Source of the DNA: Hybos culiciformis
Lineage: Eukaryota > Arthropoda > Insecta > Diptera > Hybotidae
Length of the DNA stretch: 64,000 bases
Reading direction: 5' to 3'
Assembly (NCBI GenBank): GCA_964007475.1
Contig: OZ023275.1
Span: forward strand, 27,891,433-27,955,432
The notes below the pieces were generated by a model. The model was given only the letters and a program-made list of their open reading frames with translations. It was not told the origin of the DNA and made no database searches. Made by a program: the position numbers and the translations under genes. Shown here in pieces: positions 1 through 14,200 of this stretch. The stretch's first letter is position 1. Every line of letters starts with the position of its first letter.

Positions 1-3000
1 TACTACATCATGTTTATGTATATGCTTTTAGATGGACCCACGTATTATTAGCAACTTAATAAGCTGCATTCTTCATCTTGCGTAGTGACGTAAACACGAT
101 TTCAACTATATTTACAAAGAGAGATCATTTTAGATTTTTGGTCTTTAAAGTTTGAACTAGCTTGATTGACAAAAAATTAGCTAATTTTTTATTATGATTG
201 CTACATGGTACACGTTTTTCAAGTGCATCTTTCAGTAACTTTAGAATGAATGCGTTTTCTCCCTTCGATAAATGCCGCCACTATTATATTTAAGTTATTC
301 ACCACCCAAAATTAAAAAAAAATTATTATTATTGAACCCTTGACTGTTTAAAAAAAAAATTATTTTAAAAAAATGTATTCAAGAAAAATCTATAGCCTGG
401 TTTCTCAAACCTGATCAACTTATAAAATTTATGTACATTTTATAAAGAGGAAAACAAGGTTAAAAAAAAAAATTCCAATTTGATGTTGATACAATTTTGT
501 TTTTTTTTTTGTACATATTTCAAATGCAGAAGCACCAATGTCTTCTGAACTTTAAGGCAACAAGATTAAAGGATGCAAAAAAAAAAATTTTTACTTTTTT
601 ACGATGAAAAAAAAAATTGAAATTCCACTAAAGAAATAAATCAGAGTTGTATAATTGATCAAAGAAAATTGATTGCATATTGATGTGACACAAGCGAATG
701 TATTTCATTGAAATAATGTTTTGGTGGCAGTTTATTTTTTTAAGTTATTTTTACTATTTAAATTTTAAAATAAAAACGCTTAATAATAAAGATCATTTTT
801 TATTATTTTATAAATTTCATTTAGCAGAAGTTCAAAAATTTCTTATATAATCTGACATCAAAACTCATTTCTTTTTTATTTACACAAACTATACATTAAT
901 TCATTTTTCATTTTGACAAGATAATGTAATTGGGATCTAGAAGCAAAAAGAAAACAATTTACTTTTTTTGACACTTAAGTATTAAATATTATTATAATGT
1001 TGTTAATTTAATTTAATTTAAAAATAAAAAATTATTAAAATTTGTTCAACTTTTGTATTCATTGAATATTCAGAATGTTTTATTCATTGGCACAATGAAA
1101 TAAAATAATAGTATCGACAAAATGTTAACTTTAAATAAGAATAAAATTTTGAAATAAAATATTTATATTAATTAATATGTTGCACACATGTCCACAAAAA
1201 ATAAACATCGTTACTTCATATTAAGAAGTTCGAATTTTCGAAGTTGCCTCACCATTCTAAATAGATCAAATGATGGTTCATTCTTTTTTTTACTGTGCAA
1301 CTAGGATAGGAAATCAATAATTATATATTTTAGCCTTATTAAAATAATTTTATATCTGATCAAATGTATGATATTGAAAAATTTTTTTGCACCTTTTTTT
1401 TTTTTTTTTTGTATCTTCATTCTCGTGTAATTTATTTAATATTATTAATTTATTAGAGAAGAAAACTGATGTTTTTTATTGAATATTAATTCATTGAAAA
1501 AAAAAAACATAATAACAATAATTAAATAACATGAATAATTTGAATTTAACATTATCTGTCATCCATTTAAACATGTCAAATTAATGGTTACCTGAAATTC
1601 GACAAGAAAATGTACAAAATAAAAAACAAAACAAAATACAATCAAACTTTTTGTCATTTATTGTGATTTTTTTTTTTTTCTATCTTAACTTTAAGTTGTT
1701 AAAATCTCACTTTGCTTTGCCGTTCAGATTTTTTTTTCTTCATTTTTGTTTATTTTATATTATTGTCGTTTTTTGCGCTATACATCGACTTTATTGTGAA
1801 TATGATTAATGAACATGTCAAAAAAAAAAAAAACAGAACAACATGTTTCAGAAGAAATCATTTAAAAGTTTAAAAAAATAGTATTTAAAAAAAAAAATTT
1901 TAATTGTCATTGATCGCAATGAAATTTTTTGTTATTATTGGATTTTATTTAGATATTTAGTAAAATGTGAAATTTCTGTTACTGTGTGAAATATAGAATA
2001 TGCTCTATACATACTAGTATAATTCATCTAAAATAGTCTTAACAGAAATTTAACATATCTTCGAAATTGATTATTTATCTAAAGAAAATAACAGAATTAA
2101 TTAAATAGATGAATTTAAAATTACAAATTTTTAATGACAATGAATAACAATTGGAAATAACTCATGTATTTTTTTGCAATAATACATAAATATAATATAA
2201 TATTATGCATTCGTTCGTGGATAAAATTTATAATATATTTCGAGAATTTTTATTATAAAACTATATAAAGTTTTTAATAAAGTAAAATTAATCTCATATT
2301 TAATGGTGTGAATAATTAAATATCAAATTCATTAGCATTGACGTCAATGTCAAATTATCTTTTTAAATAATTATATTTTAAATTTCAAAAAAAAAAAAAT
2401 TAATATTCTTTAAATTAAATCAATAAATTTATCCGATTACTTGTGACTTTAAGAACCCAATGTGATTAAGCCCTTTTTTTTTTTTTAATATTTATAAATT
2501 TTAATTGAATGAATAAATGCATTATTTATTTTTTTTATTATTATTCAATGTCTACCTACGTGTATACGCAATAAATAAAGTGTGGAGTTTTGCTTTTAAC
2601 TAAAAAATATACTTTCAAACCTAGTATTTTTTTGCAATCGATTCCTACACCCATATATTATTTATCAACGAAATCCATTTTCAGTTCCGAGTCCTTGAAC
2701 AAAATCGGAAGTTTAAGACCGGAAATTTTTTTTATACTAGGTACATGGCACATGCATATATTATTTTCTATCTAGTATTAAAATTTTCAAAATCGGCCTA
2801 TAACTATATAATAATTTATAGTATTGTGGCGCCCAAACGGATGAACAGACATACATTTAATGAATACATATTAGCGACCGGATTAATTTTGGCCTGCTTA
2901 TTAGATGATGAATCTAGAGAGATGTTCCTATGAATCGGACGGCCGGCCTAGATTAGATGAATAGTATAAAAATTATAATGTGGACGAAATTCAAGCCAAA

Positions 3001-5171
3001 TTACATTTCAAACGCCATACCACTGTTATAAAAATATTTATTAAATTTAATTTTTTTTTTTCGATTTTAAACATGGTATAACTAGAACTCGTTTACCAAA
3101 TCACTTATAAACAAATTATATTGCATTATAATGTCGCCTCCTACTTAATGCTTGTTAAACATCAATTTATATTGATTTTCAATTTTCCTAGCATTTTTCT
3201 TTTAAACATGAGTTTTTTTATTTATTTTTTTTTTTTTTTTTACTTACATATATATTGCTCAGGTAATTTTTTTTCCGTCTTGCACAAAAATGCATTTTAA
3301 AAATTGTAAAACATTTCAAGCTAATACTATTAAAGCATTTTATTTATTGGATTTTTCAAAAAATTGAATGGATTAAAAAATATGTGTGATTATTTATTTA
3401 GTAAAGAGATTTGTGTCTTTTTTATTTTTGTATTTTGTTTTTTTGCTTCGAATTAAAAATGAACAAAAATAAATGTACAATTTTCTTAAAAAGCAAGATA
3501 AAAATATAAATAAATTTATATTATTATACAAAATTTATGCAAATATTTTTTACTACCCACTTAAATGTTTTTTCTTCTTTTTTTTTTTTTTTGTTTTTAA
3601 TGGAGTGGTTTACGTATATAAATAAAACGCTACACACAGCTGACATTTTAAGATACTAATCTGACTTGCAGATGAGTACACAGGAAAAAAACAAAAAAAA
3701 AAGAAGAAAATTTTTAATTTGTTTCGAGATTAAAGGAAAAATGTTATAAGGTGAAAAAGTCATTCCCAATTAATGTATTCACAATATAGGTACTATGTAG
3801 TTTTTATGTGTGAACATGTTCATCAAGTATTTTTATTTTTTTGTAGGATTGGATTTCTTTCAATATGAAATAAAATAATTAGTATATATAATAGTAATGA
3901 GTGTTGTGTTTTTATGAAAATCTAGAAACAAGTTAAATATAAGCTTAATTAATTTCAGTTGTCGACGTTATTTCATTTTGCGCAATGAAAAAACAATGTG
4001 AAAAATACTTGGTTGTAGATTATATTCCGATCCTATATGTTTCTAATCATTGAAATCATATTGTAAAAGATATACTCTTTTATCTTTATTGCCAAAAAAA
4101 AAAAAAAATGTGTTCAAATAAAAACGGAAAACGCCTAAAACCTTCAATTATAGTTGTTCGATCAATATTTATAATTTTAAATTGTACATAAATGTATTTT
4201 CCCAACCCTATATATTGCGCAAATGTTTTCAAATGAAATCATAGAAATCTATATAGTTTATAAATATGCACACTACTTTTACAGTTCTACATATATAACT
4301 AACATGAGCGAAATATATATAAAATTATGAGGTTTTAATATTCATTCAAAGAAAAGAAAAATGAAAATTATTTTTCCATTGAAATTGTTACCGCAACGTA
4401 AATACAATTTTTCTCTTCATTTGAAATAACATACAATTTTATTTCATTTTTCTTTCAAAGTTAAATAAATCGTTTTTCATTATTATTTTATTGCACCAAC
4501 TCCAGATACCCATGTTCGTTCTTAGCAGAAAAAAAAAATAAAAATAAAAATAAATAAATAAACATTTTCTGATGTGTTATTTTTGCAAATATGAAAAAAA
4601 AAAAAGAATTTAGCTACAAATCCCCAAAGGAATTTCTATTTATAACAAACATACAGCGTTTCTTTCCTTTTCTTTTTTTTTTTTTTGCCTCCGTTGTTGT
4701 GATGAAAATCTAATTCTATCTACTTTTATATTTTATACACATTTATATTTGTATTAGTACGTTTGAAAACAATTTTTTTTTTTTTTTTTTAATAAAAAAC
4801 GGAATGCAAAACCTGGAAAATACTGTTTAAATCCAATATTTCCAAAATAAATACCTATAGAAATTTAAAAAAAATTTTTTAAATTGAGAAAACCACGGAA
4901 AATCCTACTATTAAAGATTCACAGAGAAAAGTGCATAGATAATTTATAAATTTTCAGCCTTAAATTCACATTTTTGATTTCCAACTCAAAAGCAATTGTA
5001 TGTCACATAAGGCTTCAAAATTCAATTACCGTCCAAATATTTCAAAACTTCTGTATTCTCGTTTCACAAAGCATGTATGTTTGCCTGTAATGAAAGAAAT
5101 AATGCTGGAAGAAGTTTAATTTCCATTCTCATTAATTCAATAAATGCTTAACAAGTAATTTGAATTTATAT
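1..5171. other. AT-rich intergenic DNA
   Basis: Poly-A/T runs and simple sequence. The patch at 2640-2960 is more complex (GCGCCCAAACGG, GGACGGCCGGCC) and resembles a decayed interspersed repeat. The two 61-62-codon frames over it lack protein character. Nothing else is supported. Confidence 0.6.
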
Positions 5172-5333
5172 TTAACCACCCCAGGTCGCTCCCATTTGTT
5201 TCAAATTGTACTTCAGAGCTCGATTCAATCTCTTAATTATCCTTTTTTCCATCATTTTTAAAACAGTCAAATCCGCTAAATGACTAACCTCTCTGCTTTC
5301 TGAGATTTTTTTTATCTTTTTTTCTGGATTTTT
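5172..5333 (-). CDS. Coding-like terminal exon candidate, unrecognised protein C-terminus
   Basis: Minus-strand open frame of 53 codons ending in TAA. It begins directly after TAG (complement of 5334-5336), which could be a phase-0 acceptor, although the tract before it is only weakly pyrimidine-rich. The product is basic and helix-like: KNPEKKIKKISESREV..., then MMEKRIIKRLNRAL, ending KQMGATWGG. Residue variety (W, G, R, E, C-terminal GATWGG) and balanced codons differ from the Phe/Ile/Lys/Asn-rich chance frames elsewhere. No initiator is needed if this is a last exon, and translation could also start at the internal ATG pair. I do not recognise the family. An ATTAAA-type signal lies about 55 bp downstream. 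It could also be a decayed fragment. Confidence 0.4.
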   Translation of the reverse strand, partial: KNPEKKIKKISESREVSHLADLTVLKMMEKRIIKRLNRALKYNLKQMGATWGG

Positions 5334-8300
5334 CTATGATTTTATATAAAAAGAACCCAAAATACATTACAAATTAAGTTTTTTCTTTTCATTTTCTGTT
5401 TGTCGTTAGTTATTGTCCTTATAATGCCAAAAGAAGTTTTGAAATCTGTATTTTTTGTGCAAAAAAAAAAAAAATACATAATGTAATATACTTCATATGA
5501 ATTTAAAAAAGACAGAAGCAATACCAATATTATTGGATAAAATATACTGAAAATGTTCTTGTGCAAACAACATAAAAAACATATACATAGTACAAAGTGA
5601 TTCCAAGTTGAACAACACACCAAAAAAAGAAAAATAAAATCCTAAAAACATACTTTTCAATATAACGTATGTATTTGAAAATATAAAAATTGCTGCAATA
5701 ACAACAGAAGCAACTCCATTAAATTAAATCCATCTACTTAATAACCCTTTGATGGAATCTCTTTTGGGATTTATATGCTTGGTTGTCATTGCTATATAAA
5801 TTTTATATGAACTTTATGTATAGTTTTTTTTTTTTGGTACTTGATGTATCAGCTCATTTTGAGGAGAAAACTAATGCTAATAAAGAAAAAAAAATATACA
5901 GTATATAGTTAGTAGTTTCAGCAAAGTACTTGAAGATTTAATTTTGCAATAAAGTTTCTGAAATAGAGATAAATAATTGTGAATGTTTGTGATGTAAAAG
6001 CAATAATTTTTGATAAGATTATTTTGCTTTTTATTTTTATTGTATATCTTGTATTTAAGTTTGTTTTTTGTCATGAAAATTAATTTTTAGAATATTTTCG
6101 AAAAATAACATACAGACGGTAACTATTTAAATTTATTTTTAAATGTAAAAATGCATTGAATTTTTGTTTCTGAAGAGAAAATTATCATATGAAAATTAAT
6201 TTCCGAAAAAGAGTTTGATTACAAATAATGTTTACTTTTATAAAATTGTCAAAGTTAAAATATGTAAGTTAAAAATTTATTTTTTTTAAAACAGAACTTT
6301 AGCTGAAACTGAAATTCTGACGTATAACTTGCAAAGAGCGTTGGGTTAATTAATATAATTTTCTCCCAATATACATTTGTATGTAAGCTTTGTAATCAAT
6401 TTCGCAGAAAGATGTATTCAACAGAATGTTTACTCAACAGAATGTTAACTCAACATAATGTGCGACAATATCAATTAATTTATAAAATTCGTCTAACATT
6501 TGGCAGTGAGAAAATAAAAAAAAACTAATTTGGATATACAAATTTTTGGTTTTACATTCAATTGTAAATTTACTTAGTTCGTTTGTTTACATATGTCCAA
6601 AAAATCAATAATGCATTAATGCGTACCGAAACACAGATTATTTTTATAATTATAACTTGAGAGTTGTATTTATAACTTCATCGTTAATTAACACATTTTG
6701 TTATAAATACAATTATGTTTTCTGAATTCTTTTTTCATTATTTCTATTTATTTCTCAAAATCATGAAAAAAAAACAATATCTATTAGAGTGTTACCGTAT
6801 AATAACGAACCTGGCATGAATCGATTATGATTTCGGCAATTCCATATAATAATGTGCCAAAATGTACAAATTTCACCCCTCATTTTCTTAAAATATAATA
6901 TGTAATTGTTTATTTTACACTTGCTTGTAATATGAAATTTATTTTAACGAGTCGTTGACAATTTTTTTTTTTATGTTTTTTCTCAAAAAAAAATCCTCAT
7001 TTTATAAATTACATCTCAGTGGTGGGCCACTTGTGATTTGTTGTACATATTTTTATTTTAAAAATAAAAACAAAACATTTTTATTTTCTTAAATATTTCT
7101 TTTATGGAAAGAAATTCATCATACTGTCAAATGATTTTCCTCTAGTGGAAAATTATAATTTCACATTTTACATTTTGTGTATACATATTTGCAAAAAAAT
7201 TAAAAAAAAAAAATTATTAAATTTATTGTGGAAAATGTAAATACAACATTACATGTATTACACTATACAAATTTATCGAAAATAATACAAATTTACATGT
7301 AGAAGTTTTCACTACTTACCATTATTCATCAAAAATTTCAGCCTCTGCTAGCTTTTCTAAAAGACTGTCAATAAGTTCAAAAATTTCAAAATATTTTTCT
7401 TTTCAATATAACTTACTACTAAACTAGCATATATACACATAATGTGTCAGATTTATATTAAACCTTTTTTTTTTTTAAATGGCACATCAAAAATAAACAA
7501 AAATGAACTCATAGTGTAATTATTTTGATGGATATGTTACATATTAGATCCATTAGGAAAAATTAGAGTGTATCATTCGTTTTCATTGAAAATGTACTTA
7601 AAAGAAAATGACATAAAAGTTGACATGGACATTGTTTATTATTTTTGCACTTCATTAACTAAAAAAATAATTAATTGTTTGTTGAAAATATACATAAGAT
7701 AATTTTTATTATTTAAAAAAAAAAAATTATTTTGAAAATATTTCGCCTATTGGACGAGATGTTTCAAAAATTCACACAAAGTAAATCTTGAGAATAATAA
7801 AAAAAGAAAATCATCAACCCAAAAAAAAATAAAAAAAAAAATTGTTACACTGAAATCCAAAGTAAAACCCAAAATAATTGAACTTTTGACATAAGTTCAA
7901 AATTTTTCTCTTAATTCTTTGAACAGATTGACAAGCTGAAAATTAAGAAAATAAAATGAATAGGAAAATGTTAAATACTACATTAAAAATAAAAAAAAAT
8001 GTTTTTTTTTTCTTAGGGATAACTTTTCGAAACTGTTCATGTCACAGCAATTTATTTAAAATTCCTTAATTTTCTCTTTAAAAGAAATTTTTTAAATACT
8101 TTTAATTTTATCTTTTGGCTCTGAAAATTATATTACATTTTTTTTGTTTTTGCCTAATTTTTTTTTGGTGACATTTCAAAACATCACAAAGAATTGCAAA
8201 AATGAAAAGTATTTTAAAATTATACTTTGCCGAAAAAAAAAAAATTTTCATGAATTTTTCTGATTGAAATTTAGCATTTTTAATGAGAATTTGTTAATGG

Positions 8301-9886
8301 AGAGTATAAATTAAGTATATTATTGGGTAATAAAATTAATTGTTTTTTATGGTAACACTACATGATAACAGTGTATGGTAACACCGCATGTACATTAACA
8401 CAATGAGAGTTATTAGAACAAACATTATCCTAGACGATGTAACTCAATTCAAAATTTCAAAATTTTAAAAACATTATTTTCCACCGTTTCTCTGTACTAT
8501 TAACTTAACTTTTTTTCTTAACTTTTACCTAAAAAAAAAATAATACAATATATATAATAATTTTTTTTTATATATATAATAAAATATTAAAATGACGTGC
8601 TGATAAAAAATTTGCTACAATAAAACAACATGATTCCATTTAGTAAAATGTTTTATCTTTTTGAATTCATAAAATTTGTTTCTATTTATTTTCAGCTGTT
8701 ACAAAAATATCTTAATTTATTTTATTTATAATATATTTAAAAAAAAAAAAAAAAGACTATATCAAAATTTAATTTTCATTATTTTCTTAGATTTGTTAAA
8801 TTAAAAGTATTTTCCAAATAAACAGTTTAAGGAGGAAAAATAAATGATCTCTCAAATGTGCATTAAATGAATTCAACATATTTTTTGGCTCAATGACAAA
8901 TTTTGTATGCGCAATGCAACTTGATTTTTTTTTTTGTCCTTTCTTATTATTTAGTTAAAAAAAAAATACATATAGACATATATTTAGTATGTACATTTTT
9001 AAATAAAAAGAACATATAATATAATATCATAAAAAATTGGGAATTTAAGAAATTTTATGGGCCCGCTTTAATAAGCTAACAAATTTAATTCTTAATTATA
9101 TAAGCATAAGTTGGATATCTTAAATAGGAAAAAAATAGAAAAAAAATATATATATTATTTTATCATTTCAAAACCTATCATTTTAATTTTTTTTTTTTTC
9201 TTATTTAACTCATGAGGATGTTTACTTAAATTCTATACATATATATAATAATTAGTGTCAGTTATTCGCAAGGATTTCTTATTTTTCCACCGATTTAATA
9301 TTTGAAATTCCAGTAGGTAGTTAATTTACACAACTTTTTAAAATTGCATTGATCGCATAAAAAGATGAAATACCTCAATAAAAATGACAATTATATGACA
9401 AAAATGGTGATGAATTTTAAAAGCGTTATATCAGTTTTTTATTTTTTATTTTGCATTATTATTTTCAATAAAGAAATCTGTTAAATGGATAGAAATAATT
9501 TATAGAATTTTTGAAAAAATTTGAAAGTTTAAATATACAATATTATTTTATATTTATCACATCTAAGAAAAATTTAAAAAAAAATCAAAAATTATTATTC
9601 AAATTTAAATTTCCTAAACCCTATATATAATCTATTAGGTATCATTTTTATAATAAATATTCAGATATTCTCATCAAAAAATTTATTAATATTTTTATAG
9701 TTTTGCTTATAAATTATTAATTAAAATATTATTATTTATTTTAATTAACAATTAAAATATCGGGTTAATTTATAATTATCAAAATACATTAAATTAACCC
9801 TGAAAATTCGAGTAATTAAATAATAATAATAGTGTCATCTATCAGTAAGTGTTTCAGTGTGTTTTTTATATTTCGGCAGTTAGGTT
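5334..9886. other. AT-rich DNA, no gene seen
   Basis: Homopolymer runs and short chance frames only, apart from the direct repeat near 8350. It would be intron if the minus-strand exon candidates at 5172 and 11118 belong together. Confidence 0.5.
8349..8391. repeat. Short direct repeat, TATGGTAACAC units
   Basis: TATGGTAACACTACATG and TATGGTAACACCGCATG occur 25 bp apart. Confidence 0.7.
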
Positions 9887-9943
9887 ATGATAGGATCGAA
9901 ATTAGAAAAATTGCTAAGTAATTGGAAGAAAAGGTGTGAAAAG
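9887..9943 (+). CDS. Possible small first coding exon
   Basis: ATG at 9887 opens 19 codons (MIGSKLEKLLSNWKKRCEK) running into a donor-like AAG|GTAATC at 9944, phase 0. Upstream are two TCAGT words (9842 and 9854) resembling arthropod initiators. The stretch is less AT-rich than its flanks. The acceptor at 30820 starts an open phase-0 stretch (VRDFNEYIENIDCFILRL), so the two could be spliced across a 20.9-kb intron. Support is by signals only. Confidence 0.2.
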
Positions 9944-10953
9944 GTAATCATTATCATCATTATTATAATTAATATAGTATTTAGTAGTTATTAAAAAGGT
10001 ATATTTTAAACATGTTTAACTTAAATTTTGGTAAAAAAAAAAAAAATTTGATAAGCGAAAACTGAACAAAACCTAAATATTAAAATATGTTTTAGAACTT
10101 AAATCAATTAAAATCTGATTCCGGATTCTATAAATGTTAAATCTAACAGATTTTAATTTAAGTTAATATTAAACATATATTACTAAACTCGTTTATAATT
10201 GAAATCCATAAGATTTTTATTTATTTTTTTTTTTTCATTTTAATTTAAATTTTTTTTTTACTTTAAGATTATTACAATTTTTGCTCTCTATCTAAACTTT
10301 CTGAATAATTGAACATTTTGCGCACATTCTGAATTAAAATTTCAAGCACACACTACGTGAATTGCGTACGTGATTTTGAGATAAAATAAATCAGCACGAA
10401 ATCTTTTGGCTCATAGTAAAAATTCTTTAAAAAGTAGTTTTTAAGGAGAAAATTTTTTAGAATAATTTTCATTGTGTTTTTTTTTTGTATACATTATACG
10501 TTTATATTTATTATCATTTTGAATTCAATCGTTATAATGAGCAAATGAAGACCAACAAAAAAAAAATACATAAATTCTTTAATATTATTATCATTTTTGT
10601 TGAATTTATAGAAAAAACACCATGACTTTTATGGAATTTCTTAAATAAAAAACAATAAATTTTTTATATTTTTTTTTTGTTTTCATTACAAGAATTGTTA
10701 AAAAATATTAATTATGTTTTAATATGGAATTCTCTTAAAAAAAAAAAAAAACCTCAACAGTTCACTTAATCAGTTTAAATGATCGTATTACCATTGCATC
10801 TGCAATTATGAGAATAATGCAATTATTAAACTTCTTCTTAAGATCTAAATTTCATTATAAATAATTCGATATCATCATACAATGTTATATGTATGTTAAG
10901 TTCATTTGATTTAGATATAAAATAGTGAAAATATAGTTTTCTATATGCTCTCA

Positions 10954-11097
10954 TTATACTGACTCTAGTTGTAGTGATTTGTTATACTGGAATGGACTAA
11001 CGACAAAATCACTTGGCAATCCTATTAAATCTTGAGGCATATCTATAACAACAGCTAAAGTATCGGTATCGCTAAAGTGGCTACTAGAAAAGCGACT
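10954..11097 (-). pseudogene. Short protein-like frame, possibly decayed coding sequence
   Basis: A 47-codon minus-strand frame between TGA and TAA reads ...HFSDTDTLAVVIDMPQDL and then GLPSDFVVSPFQYNKS. Local G+C is clearly above the surroundings. It overlaps the end of a second open frame in another register, as expected after a frameshift in an old coding region. FSDTDTLAVV is faintly like the DTDS motif C of family-B DNA polymerases, but the stretch is too short to assign. Chance is possible. Confidence 0.25.
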
Positions 11098-11117
11098 TCA
11101 ACTGAACAACACCTTAC

Positions 11118-11213
11118 GAATTTTTTTAATTTTTCCTCAATATGGTCAGGAGGTTTGATAGACTTTTTTTGCTCAATTTCGTTACCAATAAAGCATATTG
11201 ATTTCAAAGGAAG
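11118..11213 (-). CDS. Possible internal exon on the minus strand (phase 0/0)
   Basis: On the minus strand, TTTTTATTAAG precedes a 32-codon open stretch (LPLKSICFIGN..., then KPPDHIEEKLKKF) that ends at a good donor GTAAGG (complement of 11112-11117). Both ends are phase 0, the phase the candidate terminal exon at 5172-5333 would need, and both lie on the same strand about 5.8 kb apart. The whole open frame (10982-11234 or so) lacks methionine. Not recognised; the link is inference. Confidence 0.25.
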
Positions 11214-14200
11214 CTTAATAAAAACATTTTGAATTATGACGAAATATAAAAAATTAAGCCAGAATTTAAATATTTTATCAGATTTCTTTTACATTATTTT
11301 ACCCATAAAATTTATTTAATTTAATATTATAAATTTAAATTGAATTTTTTTTTAAATAAAATAATCACAAAAATTAAGACCTAAGTGTGTTGTTCATTCA
11401 AATCTCGAATCCCATTGGCCATTTAGATGTCTTAAATTTATACCAGAATAGATTGTTGAATGTTTTTTAAAAAAATATTTAAAAAAAAAAGATTCTCAGT
11501 ACTATGTTTCTTATATGCAGCAGACAGAAGGAATAATAATTTCTTTTAACCCTAATTTAGACGTGACAAGGTGATCATTATTATGTATCATCCATAAATG
11601 GATGTTGCGCGCGATAATAAAGAAAAACCACGTAAATCAATTTTTCTTCTTAAATTAATTCTATAGTTGTTTTTGATTTTTTTTTTTGTTATCGATTAAA
11701 GTAACATGCACCTTCAGACCATTTGGGAATTGCCCTTCAGATTCCAACCAAAAACTAAATACATAATATATTTTTTTTTTTTTTGTTTGTACAGTGAATA
11801 TAATATTAAATCAATTTTTTTTTTTTTTACATAAATATTTTTTAATTCAGAAAAATCTCCATTTATAGCAAGAATTATTTTAAAAGTAAATTATCTGCTT
11901 TTAAAGAACTTCTTATTTCTCTGTGTATTTTTTTTTGTTTTTTTTTGTCGATTTAACATTCTAGTTATTGACAAATGAAGAATGTTAGCTGTTTTAACTA
12001 TTTGATGCAAGAAAAAAAAGAAAAAAATATTTTATTTTTATTTAAACATTCTGTGAAAAGAGAGAAAAATGTAAAATGGTGGATAAATGATCGAGCGATA
12101 TAAATACCAAAATCAGTTTATCGTAAAGAAGTTTAAATATAAGAAGCGAGCTTTAACAAATATTACTCTGGTAGAAAAAACGAAACTGAGATAACTTTAT
12201 TGTTACTTTAAATTCATTATGGTTCAAAATCATCTCAATTTCTAAACAACGCAACTTTTTTAATTTCAATTTTTAGACTCCCAGCATACAGTACAGACTT
12301 TTGATCGTCCGACAGTTACATAGCCAATAATCTTATTAATTTCTAATTGAAGAATTTAAATACATAACTCGTGGATAAATTGAAACAATAATTATGGATT
12401 TTTTATATGTTTATTTATTTTTAAATCAAAAAGTACATACAATATACCAATAAAGTTTTTTAGAAGCTCTTTATACATTTATATGCTTTCTTTTTTATGG
12501 AAATGGTTAGCTTTCTTCTTGTGCTGAAACAGTATCAGTAACACTTGTGCAAAATATCTATATATAATAATAACTTAACTACATTTTTTGTTTAAAGAGG
12601 CAATTATTTTGATATATTAATTTTTATATAAAATATCTGTTCGACTTTAAATTAAGATAATTATTTTTTTTCCTTACATGAAGATTTATTTCAAATCAGC
12701 AGGAATTTCTACCATATTTTATGATCTATAAATTTATCCATGGATATTAAGTATATGATAACTGCGATTGATATCGAATAGATTATAATGTTGTGATATT
12801 TTAGGGTTTTCGAAAGTATTATATATATTATATAATTAATTAAATTTAATTAATACAAACATATCTTAAAAATTAATTTTCTATTATTTAAAAATTGTCA
12901 AGTTTTAAGTGCCAAATTTTTTTTTGCAATAATATATATTTGTATATATTTATTATATAAATTTATTACAATCCTCTTACCAATTAGTTTTCTTTTATTT
13001 CTATTTGAAATAATACTGTACACCAACATTGTACATCGTAGAAAACTTTTGTTTAATGTCGCGTGGACTAAAATTTCTCCTTCTATATAATATTATACTT
13101 ATAAAACTATCTATATATTTTTTTTTTCAAGCAAATAAAGACTTGCTGTGCAATTTTATTTTTTAAGACAAATAAGATTTATCTTTCTTTTTTTTATTTG
13201 AAAATAATAATAATAAAAAAAAAAAACAAAATTGTCAAGAGAATTACTGGATTACATTTAACCAAGATTGGTATTAAAATATCTACAAATATACATAGAT
13301 TATTATAAAGAAAACAAAGTTATTGAAGAAAAAAAAAAAAAAAGAATTCAATTTATTTGATTTCCAGGAAATTATCAATTGATTTTAAAATTGAATTTAA
13401 TGGAAAAATAAATCTTATTAAAGAAAAAAAATTTCTATACATTTTTAATGGAATTCAATTAGACTTTCTTATGAACAGATAAAAGTATAATTTTTTTTTT
13501 TCTGTGTTTTTTTTTATTTTTTATTTTTTTGTAAATATAATATATAGAAATAATCAGTATTTATTTATTTTCCAATAAATTAAAGATATCTTTGAGAATG
13601 CGATTCGATCAATTAACACTTAACATGATATACTATCTAAAGAAGTTAAAAATGTTGAAGTTGTTTAAATTTGTGATTAAAAGAATAAGTGTTGAGTAAA
13701 CGATTACATGTTTATAGGATATTATTTATTTATATACTTAACACTTTTGTAATATTGTCGCAATAGCTTGTAAACAGTTCTACTACAAACATTTTTTATT
13801 TCTATTATATGTTCTGATACTCTTCTTTAAAGCTTTATACTTCTTTTTTGTACCTAATTCGAGGTAAATTTTAAATCTTCTAATAAATTAATCAGAATAT
13901 TATACTTATTATAATATGGAGAACTATTGCTTTTCTTTTAATACGATTACAAAAATTATAAATTATTATTATAATAGTTTTAAATTCTTGTAAGAAAACT
14001 GTTATCTCAAAAAAAGCAACTTTTCTTCTTTTTTCAGTTCACCCAAATTAATAATTTATTCACATAGACCTCTTTTGAAAGTACAATTTGAACACAACTG
14101 TGTATATTACATACATTCACTGTACTAATGTGAATGTACTTTAATTTAAAAATAAACAACAATTTTAAAACTAAATTTTTCTATAAATTATTCTAAATTT

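Noticed and set aside
5342..5623. 93-codon minus-strand frame just upstream of the 5172-5333 candidate exon
   Set aside because: Different register from the candidate exon, low complexity (poly-Phe), and no donor that would join it.
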